DNA from: Clostridiaceae bacterium
Lineage (GTDB): Bacteria > Bacillota > Clostridia > Acetivibrionales > DUMB01
DNA length: 47,888 nucleotides
Assembly (NCBI GenBank): GCA_012840085.1
Contig: DUMB01000064.1
Coordinates: 1-47,888, forward strand
Direction: 5' to 3'
Of the stretch, positions 1 through 7,334 are shown in pieces. The notes beneath the pieces were generated by a model. It was not told the origin of the DNA. It searched no databases and saw only the letters and a program-made list of their open reading frames with translations. The stretch's first letter is position 1. Every line of letters begins with the position of its first letter. Both the position numbers and the translations under genes were made by a program.

Positions 1-505
1 GGGCTTCTTCACGGTTTAGTAAAAAGTCGATTGTATCCCTTACGCCTTTATCGTTGATTTGCCTATAGAGATATTCGTAAACAACTTTTGCTCTCTGCTC
101 TGCTGCGATATTGGACAATATGTCGGCTGCAAGGTCACCAGTCTCATTTATATAGGCAGCAGTCCATAAATAGCCTGATGCATTGCTTAACATAGGGGTA
201 AGTCCTGTTAATACGTGTGCTTCTATATTACCAATTGTTGCATTCTTTGCATCAGGTACATGGCCGTTAAGCATATTTATGGTAGTAGCAACCATTTCCA
301 TATGGCTTAATTCCTCAGCAGCAATGTCAAGAAATAAATCCTTAATTTCGGGGTCTTTTATACGAAAACTCTGAGAAAGATACTGTAGTGCTGCTTTCAA
401 TTCGCCCTGAGGCCCACCAAGTTGTTCTTGCATCATAGCTGCATAATTTGCGTTTGGTGCATCTACTCTAACTTCATGTAGAAGGTTCTTATCATGTTTA
501 AACAT
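1..505 (-). CDS. Manganese catalase family protein (CotJC-like), 3' end cut by window
   Basis: The first 168 residues are present; the gene runs off the left edge. The family forms ferritin-like four-helix bundles with a dimanganese site that disproportionates hydrogen peroxide, and spore-forming Firmicutes carry related coat proteins (CotJC). Visible ligands match the family: Glu35 in GGPQGELKAALQY, the Glu65-x-x-His68 pair in AAEELSHMEM, and Glu136 in AAEQRAK. The last His ligand would lie just past the cut, after LLNREEA. The ATG at 505 is preceded by AAGGAGTTGG (511-520 on the complement), which fixes the start. The family call is firm. Enzyme versus spore-coat role cannot be settled because the C-terminus and downstream genes are missing; no cotJA/cotJB gene is seen upstream. 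Confidence 0.9.
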   Translation of the reverse strand, partial: MFKHDKNLLHEVRVDAPNANYAAMMQEQLGGPQGELKAALQYLSQSFRIKDPEIKDLFLDIAAEELSHMEMVATTINMLNGHVPDAKNATIGNIEAHVLTGLTPMLSNASGYLWTAAYINETGDLAADILSNIAAEQRAKVVYEYLYRQINDKGVRDTIDFLLNREEA

Positions 506-758
506 ATTTACCAACTCCTTAGTGAATTATGTATCTTTATTAGCTTTAGCATATTTATATAAAATATTCATTTATTAATCGTTATTGGCTTTATCAACCT
601 TAGTGCTATCCTTGCATTGTTTATTGTTACTAACATATTCCTTGTTAATACTGATGATTTTATAAAGCTTCCGGTTTCCAAATCGGCTTTATGTTATTGA
701 TTTGCTGATGATATGAATTGTTTTAATCCGAGAACAAGACTTATCTGCTCTATAAATA
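506..758. other. AT-rich gap upstream of the Mn catalase gene
   Basis: No convincing gene. It holds the upstream region of the minus-strand catalase-family gene and a weak imperfect stem-loop around 664-690 (AAAGC...GCTTT). I could not pick a convincing sigma-A promoter. Confidence 0.4.
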
Positions 759-911
759 GAATTAATTCAACAAACCAAATCTTTTGAACGTATCAAGGAA
801 TTAAAACCTGAGCTATCCATTCCAAGCCATGGTTTGCAGATGAAAGGTAACAAATTGACCGAGCACTTGGATATGTTGTTACGTGATTCTAACGAAATAT
901 CAATGCCCTAA
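759..911 (+). pseudogene. Remnant of an MBL-fold metallohydrolase, C-terminal piece
   Basis: An open stretch of about 50 codons with no start codon or ribosome binding site, and a stop just upstream, ends at TAA 909-911. It reads SFERIKELKPELSIPSHG followed by LQMKGNKLTEHLDMLL. This resembles the C-terminal end of metallo-beta-lactamase-fold hydrolases, where a KLKELxPExxxPGHG segment supplies a metal-ligand His and is followed by a (M)KGxEL helix. The N-terminal HxHxDH part is absent from this window. I read it as a decayed gene end. The match rests on pattern memory, and a homology search of these 50 residues would decide it. Confidence 0.5.
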
Positions 912-932
912 AAGCCCTGATTTTCCGTATTT

Positions 933-1004
933 TCTAGCGCATATGTGAAGGGGTAAAGACCTTTAATCAAGGTGTACGGCGTTCGAGTCGCCGATGGCTC
1001 ACCA
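933..1004 (+). pseudogene. Degenerate tRNA remnant (tRNA-Lys-like 3' half)
   Basis: The 3' half is tRNA-like. A perfect 5-bp T-stem (CGGCG/CGCCG) encloses the loop TTCGAGT, followed by ATGGCTC, discriminator A and an encoded CCA at 1002-1004. The anticodon region ACCTTTAATCAAGG resembles the tRNA-Lys arm GACTTTTAATC, with TTT retained but the preceding U33 and several stem pairs lost. The expected 5' acceptor strand GAGCCAT is not present upstream; only a rough D-arm-like stretch (TAGCGCA...GGGTAAAG) remains. A terminator-like hairpin follows directly. It is probably a broken tRNA gene. Confidence 0.55.
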
Positions 1005-1017
1005 AATTGTTAAAAGA

Positions 1018-1048
1018 CCTTGCAATCAGTTTGAATGCAAGGTTTTTT
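1018..1048 (+). terminator. Rho-independent terminator after the tRNA remnant
   Basis: Stem CCTTGCA (1018-1024) pairs with TGCAAGG (1036-1042) and is followed by six T. It resembles the terminator after tRNA-Asp in this window, which supports the upstream remnant once having been a transcribed tRNA unit. Confidence 0.75.
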
Positions 1049-1132
1049 CTATTTTTATTCACATTATTCACAGTATGTCAAACAACTTTTAAAAGAAGGG
1101 ATATAAGAATTCAGACCTGGCATAGTACACCA

Positions 1133-1173
1133 GTGACTTAAGGTATAAAAAAATACTTTAAGTCACTTTTTTT
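1133..1173 (+). terminator. Strong stem-loop with T-run
   Basis: GTGACTTAAGGTAT (1133-1146) pairs with ATACTTTAAGTCAC (1153-1166) with one G-T pair, then seven T. It has no intact gene just upstream on the plus strand, so it may serve the decayed segment. It insulates the beta-propeller gene that follows. Confidence 0.75.
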
Positions 1174-1257
1174 GTGGAACTTTTTGGCTTCAATTCATGT
1201 CAAACGTTATATAACGTTACTTTGATATATCTGGAAATAAGTTAAGAGGAGGGACGC

Positions 1258-3837
1258 GTGGTGAGAACTTCAGGGAAACTGTTTTCAAGAAAACTGTTTT
1301 TAATTTTAATTGCACTGACAATTGCAACTTCAGGCGCTTTGTTGACAGTATTAAGCGGTCAGCCGACCAGGGCGAGCTCTTCTACGGGTAAAACAGAAAG
1401 AGAAGAAACAGAAGAGGTAAGGACAGGAGTTGATCTGCTTAAAGAAGCAGTTATACTATGCCTGTCGAGCCCTAAAGCACTCGTGAAAGATGTGGAGAAA
1501 CAGGTAGATCCTTTATACAAGGAGGTTGTTCCTCTTCAGAAAAACGGGTTTGTTTTTATACCTGTAAGGTTTGTGGCAGATAGTCTGGGAGCAAAGGTCG
1601 ACTGGGATGGCAAGACACAGACTGCGTCAATTACATTGGGTAACAGATCGGTAAGTCTCAAATATGGTAGTGACATAATGAATGCGGGAGGGGAAGGTAT
1701 AAAGCTGCCTGCACCGGTATGGGCGTCCTGCGGCAGGTTGATGTCACCTGCAGACCAGCTTGTAAAAGCATTGGGATTGTATATACGAGTGTATGGTGAT
1801 CTTATTATTATAAGCAAAAATGAGAATACTGTTGATATGGAACTGCAACCCGATATTCTGGACGAAATCGCATCCCGGGTTAGATATCTTCCGGTAGTCG
1901 GTTCTTATGACAGACTGAGAGAATTGGTGGTGGACAAGGAAGATATACGTCTGACAGGGAAAAGTAAAATTGAAAAATTTGTTGATGCGATTTTAGGTAA
2001 TGGAGTGCAATTTAAAGATGAAGCTCAAGTTGAGGAAAATGTGGCAATGGCTCCCGAGCGGGAGGCTGCTGACACCGGACATAATCAAAGCATTGCAAAA
2101 GAGAGCTCATCAACGGGCAAGTCCAGTGCAGATGACTATTCGACTACTAATGTGCAAGTGCAGGGTGTAGACGAAGCAGACATAGTGAAAACTGACGGGG
2201 AATACATTTACCAGGTAAACAGGCAGGGAGTTATAATCATAAAAGCATATCCTGCGGATAAAATGAAGATTGCCGGCAATATTTCTTTTCATGAGGGAAA
2301 TTTTATTCCTCAGGAGTTGTATTTGCATGGAGATAAATTAATAGTTACAGGCACTTCGACTAACAGAGAAATTTTATATAATAAGAAATCATTATTTGCA
2401 AAACCCGGACTTGATTACATGGATCTTGGTCTGGTAAAGACTATGATATTTGATATATCTGACAAGGCTGATATTAAGAAGATAAGAGAAGTAGAACTGG
2501 ACGGCAGCTATATTTCGTCACGCAAGACAGGTTCATTCCTTTATATTGTTGTGAATAAGGGTATTGATCCCTATCTTGTACTTGAGAAGGGGAAAGGAAT
2601 ACTGCCGGTGTATAGAGACACGCTTCTTAAGGATGAGTTCATAGATATTGGTTATGATAAAATATATTATTTCCCGGACATGACAGAATGCAGTTACTTG
2701 TTAATTGCTGCTCTTAATGTGGATTCTTCCGAAGAACCTGTAAAAGTTTCCGCATATCTTGGAGCCGGGCAAAATATATATGTTTCCCGGGGGAATATGT
2801 ATGTGGCGTTAACCGGCTATGGCCCTCCACAGACAGTACCTGAGGTGGATGTAAAAGTTCAGGACACTGAAGATTCTGTCAGGAAGGATATTATTACAAT
2901 TGTGCCGAGGATAGGCGGACCCAGGACATTAATTTACAAATTTGCCCTAAGTGGCGACTCTGTAACCTATGTAAGCAAGGGTGAGGTGCCGGGAACGATA
3001 CTAAACCAATTTTCCATGGATGAATACGAAGAGAATTTCCGCATTGCAACAACCCTAGACGGAGTATGGAAAAATGACAGATATACTTCCAGTAATAATA
3101 TGTATGTGTTGGATAAATACCTTAAAATAGTGGGAAAAATCGAGGATATAGCGCCCGGAGAGAGAATATATTCAGTAAGGTTTATGGGTAAAAGGGCGTA
3201 TATGGTAACCTTCAGGGTAGTGGATCCTCTGTTTGTCATAGACCTGGAGAAACCTTCCGACCCGAGAATACTTGGCGCGTTGAAAATACCGGGTTACAGT
3301 GATTACCTGCACCCATATGATGATAATCACATAATCGGTTTTGGCAAGGATACGGTGGAAGTGAAAGGAGGAGCTTATTATCAGGGCTTGAAAATAGCTC
3401 TCTTTGATGTCAGTGATGTAAGCAATCCCAAGCAGAAGTTTGTGGAAATAATAGGGGACAGAGGCACGGATTCGGAATTGCTGAGGAACCATAAGGCGTT
3501 GCTGTTTTCCAAAGATAAAAACCTCATGGCGTTTCCGGTTACCCTTATGGAAGTTGGAGACGAGAGAAGAAGTGAAGTCGACTACGGCAGGTTTAAGTTC
3601 CAGGGAGCATATGTATACAACATTGATTCTGCCGAAGGATTTAAACTAAAGGGGAAAATTACTCATCTCTCTGATGAAGATTATTTGAAGTCAGGAGATT
3701 GGGGATTCAATGCAGATAAAAGTGTAGAAAGGATACTGTATATTGATAATACTCTATACACTTTATCAAAAGAACTTATCAAGGCCCATGATTTGGACAG
3801 CATGAAAGAAATCAATTCATTAGAGCTTGAATATTAA
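1258..3837 (+). CDS. Secreted beta-propeller protein with copper-amine-oxidase-N-like domain
   Basis: 859 residues. The N-terminus has a basic segment and a hydrophobic stretch at about 11-33, a signal peptide or membrane anchor. Residues about 50-190 (VPLQKNGFVFIPVRFVADSL, VDWDGKTQTASI) match the copper amine oxidase N-terminal-like domain, which in Clostridia is a wall-associated module and not an oxidase. After a Ser/Thr-rich linker, TNVQVQGVDEADIVKTDG opens the long C-terminal beta-propeller domain of secreted bacterial and archaeal proteins (PF09826 type); repeated propeller blades fill the remainder. Start GTG 1258 follows AAGAGGAGGG; the GTG at 1261 is an alternative. It stands alone between a terminator and a convergent gene. 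A cell-surface structural or binding role is inferred; the biochemical function of the family is unknown. Confidence 0.85.
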   Translation: MVRTSGKLFSRKLFLILIALTIATSGALLTVLSGQPTRASSSTGKTEREETEEVRTGVDLLKEAVILCLSSPKALVKDVEKQVDPLYKEVVPLQKNGFVFIPVRFVADSLGAKVDWDGKTQTASITLGNRSVSLKYGSDIMNAGGEGIKLPAPVWASCGRLMSPADQLVKALGLYIRVYGDLIIISKNENTVDMELQPDILDEIASRVRYLPVVGSYDRLRELVVDKEDIRLTGKSKIEKFVDAILGNGVQFKDEAQVEENVAMAPEREAADTGHNQSIAKESSSTGKSSADDYSTTNVQVQGVDEADIVKTDGEYIYQVNRQGVIIIKAYPADKMKIAGNISFHEGNFIPQELYLHGDKLIVTGTSTNREILYNKKSLFAKPGLDYMDLGLVKTMIFDISDKADIKKIREVELDGSYISSRKTGSFLYIVVNKGIDPYLVLEKGKGILPVYRDTLLKDEFIDIGYDKIYYFPDMTECSYLLIAALNVDSSEEPVKVSAYLGAGQNIYVSRGNMYVALTGYGPPQTVPEVDVKVQDTEDSVRKDIITIVPRIGGPRTLIYKFALSGDSVTYVSKGEVPGTILNQFSMDEYEENFRIATTLDGVWKNDRYTSSNNMYVLDKYLKIVGKIEDIAPGERIYSVRFMGKRAYMVTFRVVDPLFVIDLEKPSDPRILGALKIPGYSDYLHPYDDNHIIGFGKDTVEVKGGAYYQGLKIALFDVSDVSNPKQKFVEIIGDRGTDSELLRNHKALLFSKDKNLMAFPVTLMEVGDERRSEVDYGRFKFQGAYVYNIDSAEGFKLKGKITHLSDEDYLKSGDWGFNADKSVERILYIDNTLYTLSKELIKAHDLDSMKEINSLELEY

Positions 3838-3967
3838 CTGCCGCGCTGTGTATCACATTCCCTACCACGTTGTGAGCTATGTTGCTGAGGACGGAAGTGG
3901 ATTTCGCTTCGCATCAACGAAAGAACAGCAAGAACAAAAAAAGCAGGGCAATGGAAGTTGGTGTATC

Positions 3968-4009
3968 CCGTTGCGGTTTTCGGGAGCAAGTCCCGTATGG
4001 CCGCAACGG
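3968..4009. other. Nested GC-rich inverted repeat between convergent genes
   Basis: CCGTTGCGG (3968-3976) pairs perfectly with CCGCAACGG (4001-4009), and inside it CGGGA (3981-3985) pairs with TCCCG (3991-3995) around GCAAG. The surrounding 3838-4084 gap is GC-richer than its neighbours and holds only short weak frames. There is no T-run on either strand, so a simple terminator is unlikely. Role unknown. Confidence 0.5.
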
Positions 4010-4084
4010 AAGAGCAAATTAAAGCAGTAACAGTGGCAGGTGATATTTTTCAATGCGCTTGCCAGCTGTTTGCTGCGCACTATT

Positions 4085-4630
4085 CTACGATTTTAAAGAA
4101 AGCTTTTTTCCTGGAAGCTTTTCTCTTAAGAGAGTATTAAGTGATATTATATTGTCATTATTTGAAAAATCTCTTTTTGGTACTAACAAGACACTGTTTC
4201 TTGATGTGTAAATATAATAATATTTTGAGGTTTCTTTAATCTTAGCGATTCTGTTCCATGATATATTTTTTTCTTCTTTCCACGTAAAAGAGATTCCGAA
4301 ATCCGAGAAGAAATAATTAATGTACATATATTCAATATCCTTTAACTCTTTCTTAGTCTTAGAATATATATTGATAATTGTTGAACCAATTGCTACTGGA
4401 AACGCCAAAGCTATCACAGAGCCAGGAAAATGAGAGGAAATTTCTTGTATAATATTAATAGACCTAATGTCATTTCTGAGGAATAAATCTATATAATATA
4501 TGAGCCCTAATATACTCATACCCGTTAAAAATCCATATTCTGCTCTATTTAAGAACAGTCTGAGTTTTAGAAAAAATATTTCTTTGGGTTTAATTTTTGC
4601 ATTAATATTGATAGTATTATTTATATACAC
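4085..4630 (-). CDS. YcxB-like membrane protein
   Basis: About 181 residues with two membrane segments in the first half (around GFLTGMSILGLIYYIDLFL and PGSVIALAFPVAIGSTIINI). A soluble C-terminal domain follows: FSDFGISFTWKEEKNISW, then IAKIKETSKYYYIYTSRNS and LLVPKRDF. This order, a beta-rich region with an xxW(N)xI core and an LPKRxF-like end, fits the YcxB-like domain family of small Firmicutes membrane proteins, whose function is not known. I chose GTG 4630 because GGGGTGG sits about 5 bases upstream; a longer frame from 4669 lacks a visible ribosome site. It converges on the beta-propeller gene and has no operon partner. Family call moderate, function unknown. Confidence 0.7.
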   Translation of the reverse strand: MYINNTININAKIKPKEIFFLKLRLFLNRAEYGFLTGMSILGLIYYIDLFLRNDIRSINIIQEISSHFPGSVIALAFPVAIGSTIINIYSKTKKELKDIEYMYINYFFSDFGISFTWKEEKNISWNRIAKIKETSKYYYIYTSRNSVLLVPKRDFSNNDNIISLNTLLREKLPGKKLSLKS

Positions 4631-4930
4631 TTTAACCACCCCAAAGGCTAAGTATGCTATTTTATGCAATCATAATTATAGATCCAGATCCTTTCTGTTA
4701 TAGTATAATTATTACTGCCATTCTATTCAAGATTTTGCTGTGACTTAAAAGACTTTTAAGCTTCTCATTGTACAATCCTATCATTTAATCTAGTGTAATA
4801 ATAGAAATTATGATTTTACGGTTTAATTCGGAGTAATGTTTTTAAAGCCTGCGGAAATATTAATTCCGAGGAATTGTTTTGTTTTTAGCGCTTGCTGTGT
4901 TTTAGGTATCACGCCATATTAAAAACAGTA

Positions 4931-4959
4931 TTGCGTAATACTTATATGGATGATAGAAT
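4931..4959 (+). promoter_or_regulatory. Putative promoter of the DUF898 gene
   Basis: TTGCGT (4931-4936), 17-bp spacer, TAGAAT (4954-4959), about 30 bases before the DUF898 start. Only a partial consensus match. The rest of the 4631-4930 gap is AT-rich with no recognised gene. Confidence 0.4.
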
Positions 4960-4988
4960 GAACAAAAACATATATAAGGGGGATTATT

Positions 4989-5354
4989 ATGGAAGGTCCA
5001 AACTATAATGCTAATGTTAATTTCAATGTTCAACAGCCTCAAGGCACTGCTAATGGCAATTCTTATTTTGACGGAGGACTTGCCCAGCTAATTGGCTGGA
5101 GCATCTTAGGTTTTTTGGTTACGGTAATAACACTTGGTATTTGCTACCCCTGGGCCTTATGCAAGATTTATGGATGGAAAATAAACCACACAGTTATTGA
5201 AGGTAGAAGATTAAAATTTAATGGGACAGCAGTTGGATTGTTCGGACAATGGATAAAATGGCTTTTACTTTGCATAATAACCCTCGGAATTTATAGTTTC
5301 TGGCTTGGAATAGCTTTGGAAAAGTGGAAGGTAAAACATACGACGTTTGCGTAA
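4989..5354 (+). CDS. DUF898-type small membrane protein
   Basis: 121 residues. An Asn/Gln-rich N-terminus (about 1-25) precedes two membrane segments: GWSILGFLVTVITLGICYPW and WIKWLLLCIITLGIYSFWLG. The conserved pattern FNGTAVGLFGQ, followed by a TLGIYSFWL helix and a C-terminal WKVKHT, is typical of DUF898 (YjgN-like) integral membrane proteins, here in a short single-unit form. Homologues often carry two such helical pairs. The start ATG is set by GGGGGA about 5 bases upstream. The gene stands alone; its stop codon lies in the first unit of a 12-bp tandem repeat, and a hairpin follows. The molecular function of the family is not established. Confidence 0.75.
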   Translation: MEGPNYNANVNFNVQQPQGTANGNSYFDGGLAQLIGWSILGFLVTVITLGICYPWALCKIYGWKINHTVIEGRRLKFNGTAVGLFGQWIKWLLLCIITLGIYSFWLGIALEKWKVKHTTFA

Positions 5355-5422
5355 GTAATTGTGCAAGTAAATATGTGAGTAAATGTGTGTGTAAATATGT
5401 GAGTAAATGCGTAAGTAAAAAG
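5351..5422 (+). repeat. Six-copy 12-bp tandem repeat at the end of the DUF898 gene
   Basis: Six contiguous 12-bp units start at 5351, 5363, 5375, 5387, 5399 and 5411, with approximate consensus GTGAGTAAATRT. The stop codon of the DUF898 gene lies in the first unit, so the array is essentially all 3' untranslated. The same 12-bp period recurs in an unrelated array at 15770-15945. Confidence 0.85.
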
Positions 5423-5467
5423 GGAGCCTCGCAAATTAACTTTAAATTAAGGAGCGACGCTCCCTTT
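5419..5467 (+). terminator. Terminator-like stem after the DUF898 gene
   Basis: AAAGGGAGC (5419-5427) pairs perfectly with GCTCCCTTT (5459-5467) across a 31-base loop; a smaller alternative hairpin GGAGC-GAC-GCTCC lies in the 3' arm. The 3' tail is short in T, so this is a probable rather than certain terminator. Confidence 0.5.
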
Positions 5468-5527
5468 AGTAATGTTGAGGCAGTTGTGATGCAGGATCTG
5501 GGATGAAACCACAAATGATTTATGATA

Positions 5528-5686
5528 CTATGTCTGTCCCTTATAAGTACAGGTGTATGGGCAGTAACCATATGGACAACAGCCGTATGTGTTGTTGTCT
5601 TTATAGAATAAAAGAAGAAACACAATTATAAACCAAAGTATCGAATCGTTATTGCATGCTCTTCTGCAAATAACTCTATCTGCCAT
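5528..5686 (-). CDS. Small Cys-rich membrane peptide, 52 residues
   Basis: A short gene with a very good ribosome site, AAGGAGGGG, about 5 bases before ATG 5686. The product begins MADRVICRRACNND, has one hydrophobic helix at about 16-28 (ILWFIIVFLLLFY), and ends in a Tyr/Cys-rich tail with CCPYGYCPYTC. Seven cysteines in 52 residues is remarkable for a cytosolic anaerobe protein. Small hydrophobic, Tyr/Cys-rich peptides of this kind are common among spore-coat or surface-associated proteins in Firmicutes, but I recognise no named family. An inverted repeat ATTGGAT-TAAT-ATCCAAT lies at 5725-5742, about 40 bases upstream, and might be an operator. Coding status is inferred from the start signal and composition. 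Confidence 0.6.
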   Translation of the reverse strand: MADRVICRRACNNDSILWFIIVFLLLFYKDNNTYGCCPYGYCPYTCTYKGQT

Positions 5687-5800
5687 ATGAGCCCCTCCTT
5701 TCATGTGGATATTTAAAGATAAAGATTGGATTAATATCCAATTACGGTTGATAATCCGACCGCATAAATAGCCGAAGTATCTGAATTAAACTAAAAACTT

Positions 5801-5877
5801 AAGCGTTAATTTATATCAAGCGTTAATCTATAAACATAAGCGTTAATCTATAAATTCAAGCGTTAATCCATAAACGT
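5801..5877. repeat. 20-bp tandem repeat, AAGCGTTAATCTATAAA type
   Basis: Four units start at 5801, 5818, 5838 and 5858; the last three are exactly 20 bp apart, and each carries AAGCGTTAATYYATA. A decayed continuation (CCATAAGCGCAAG) runs to about 5910. It lies in the 565-bp gap before the spermidine synthase gene, where I see no other gene. Confidence 0.8.
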
Positions 5878-6022
5878 GAGTATATTCAATCCATAAGCGC
5901 AAGTATATGCAAGTACATAACAGTAAGATTGTGTAAAATCCATCGATTCGCATAATATATAATATGCTCCGGCCAAACGTTATGTTAAATTTTTAGGCTT
6001 TACAGTGTATTGAATGAAATTG

Positions 6023-6062
6023 AAAAGCGGTCCATAAATTCTAAAAGCAGTCCATAAATTCC
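6023..6062. repeat. Two-copy 20-bp direct repeat upstream of the spermidine synthase gene
   Basis: AAAAGCGGTCCATAAATTCT (6023-6042) is followed directly by a near-identical copy (6043-6062, two differences). The core TCCATAAA is shared with the 20-bp array at 5801-5877, so the two may be drifted members of one repeat family. Confidence 0.7.
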
Positions 6063-6251
6063 ATGAACTTGCACAAAGTGCCTGAGCACGGTAAAATATT
6101 AATTGCTATGTTGCGGCCTATTACACTAGATTTAGTAAGGAGGGTTTTATCCGGCTGAATGTGTGAAACCTGGACATATGCATTAGAGCGCACTTGATAA
6201 GCTTTTTATTTGGCGTGAATTTGTTTCGTGCACATTGGCTGGAGTCAAAAA

Positions 6252-7118
6252 ATGGATAATTTTGACTATTTGAAAAATATTGACGGGGAAATGTGGTTTG
6301 TTGAAAACGACAGAGACAATCTCAAGGTTGCTTACAGAATAAGAGATATAATTTCTTCTGTTAAATCTCCATTTCAACAAATAGACATAATTGATACATA
6401 TGATTTCGGGCGCTGCCTTGTTCTTGACGGAGTTATGCAGACAAATGAAATGGATGGATACATTTATAATGAAATGATTTCCCATGTACCGCTTGTTACT
6501 CATCCGTCACCTAAGGATGTACTGATAATCGGAGGGGGAGACTGTGGCGCTGCAAGCGAAATAACCAAATATAGAGACCTGCAAAAAATTGACGTTGTAG
6601 AAATCGACGAGTTGGTGGTAAAAGAGTGTATTAAACATATTCCATCCGTTGCAGGAAACGCCCCTCACGATAAACGTGTAAATTTCATTTTTGACGATGG
6701 TATTGAATTTGTCAGGAACAGAAGGGAAATGTATGATGTTATTATAATAGATTCTTCTGACCCTGTTGGACCAGCAGAAGATCTCTTTTCAGAGAAATTT
6801 TATATTGATGCAAAAAATTGTCTTAGACCTGACGGAATACTGGTATGCCAGAGCGAGTCACCGATTTTTTATAAAGATATATTGCAAAGGACATACGGAT
6901 TTTTATGCAATCATTTTAGTATTGTCAGGACATACAAGGCTGTTGTTCCAAGTTATCCTGGCGGCTTCTGGAGCTTTACCATTGCATCACAGAAATATGA
7001 TCCTCTCAATGCGGATACAGAGAGGCTTGCAAAAAACACAAAATATATAAATGAAGAAATATTTAAATCAAGTTTTAATCTCCCAAACTTTATGAAGGAA
7101 ATGCTTGAATTGGAGTAG
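6252..7118 (+). CDS. speE: Spermidine synthase (polyamine aminopropyltransferase)
   Basis: 288 residues, the usual length. The enzyme transfers the aminopropyl group of decarboxylated S-adenosylmethionine to putrescine (or a related amine) in the cytosol. Visible landmarks are the N-terminal beta domain with DFGRCLVLDGVMQTNEMDG (51-69), the nucleotide-binding loop LIIGGGDCGAASE (91-103), VEID (116-119), DDG (148-150) and the catalytic DSSDPVGPAEDLFS (167-180), followed by PGGFWSFTIAS near the C-terminus. The loop reads GGGDCGA where most members have GGGDGG, a small oddity. I chose ATG 6252 over an in-frame ATG at 6228 because CTGGAG sits just upstream and homologues start near MDNFDYL. No speD, speA or speB gene is nearby, so the substrate supply is unlinked. 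Confidence 0.9.
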   Translation: MDNFDYLKNIDGEMWFVENDRDNLKVAYRIRDIISSVKSPFQQIDIIDTYDFGRCLVLDGVMQTNEMDGYIYNEMISHVPLVTHPSPKDVLIIGGGDCGAASEITKYRDLQKIDVVEIDELVVKECIKHIPSVAGNAPHDKRVNFIFDDGIEFVRNRREMYDVIIIDSSDPVGPAEDLFSEKFYIDAKNCLRPDGILVCQSESPIFYKDILQRTYGFLCNHFSIVRTYKAVVPSYPGGFWSFTIASQKYDPLNADTERLAKNTKYINEEIFKSSFNLPNFMKEMLELE

Positions 7119-7334
7119 CATCTGCATATGGAGTTCTAGTTCCAAACGTTTGTAGCCAGCTCACAGGCCGAAAGGCAGGGACAATATTCATTCAAACTCA
7201 TAAATGTACTTAGATCATGCATAATACTTATTGTAATACTTATTGTTGGGAACTAATTCCATAACAGCGAACTGTTCCAAAGTGGATTTCCGAAATGGAG
7301 AATTATCGCCTGAATACGGGGTGGAGGTAGTAGC

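Noticed and set aside
3958..4140. Plus-strand frame across the nested hairpin
   Set aside because: No ribosome site, no recognisable domain and overlap with the convergent YcxB-like gene.
5218..5625. Minus-strand 135-codon frame with Leu/Thr/His repeats
   Set aside because: It is antisense to the DUF898 gene and the 12-bp repeats; the real minus-strand gene here is the 52-codon frame with a good ribosome site.
5801..5877. CRISPR or CRISPR-like repeat
   Set aside because: 20-bp units are directly adjacent with no spacers; simple tandem repeat.
6158..6196. 12-codon reading frame downstream of AAGGAGGG before the spermidine synthase gene
   Set aside because: The spacing of about 15 bases to the ATG is too long and the peptide is too short to support without conservation data.
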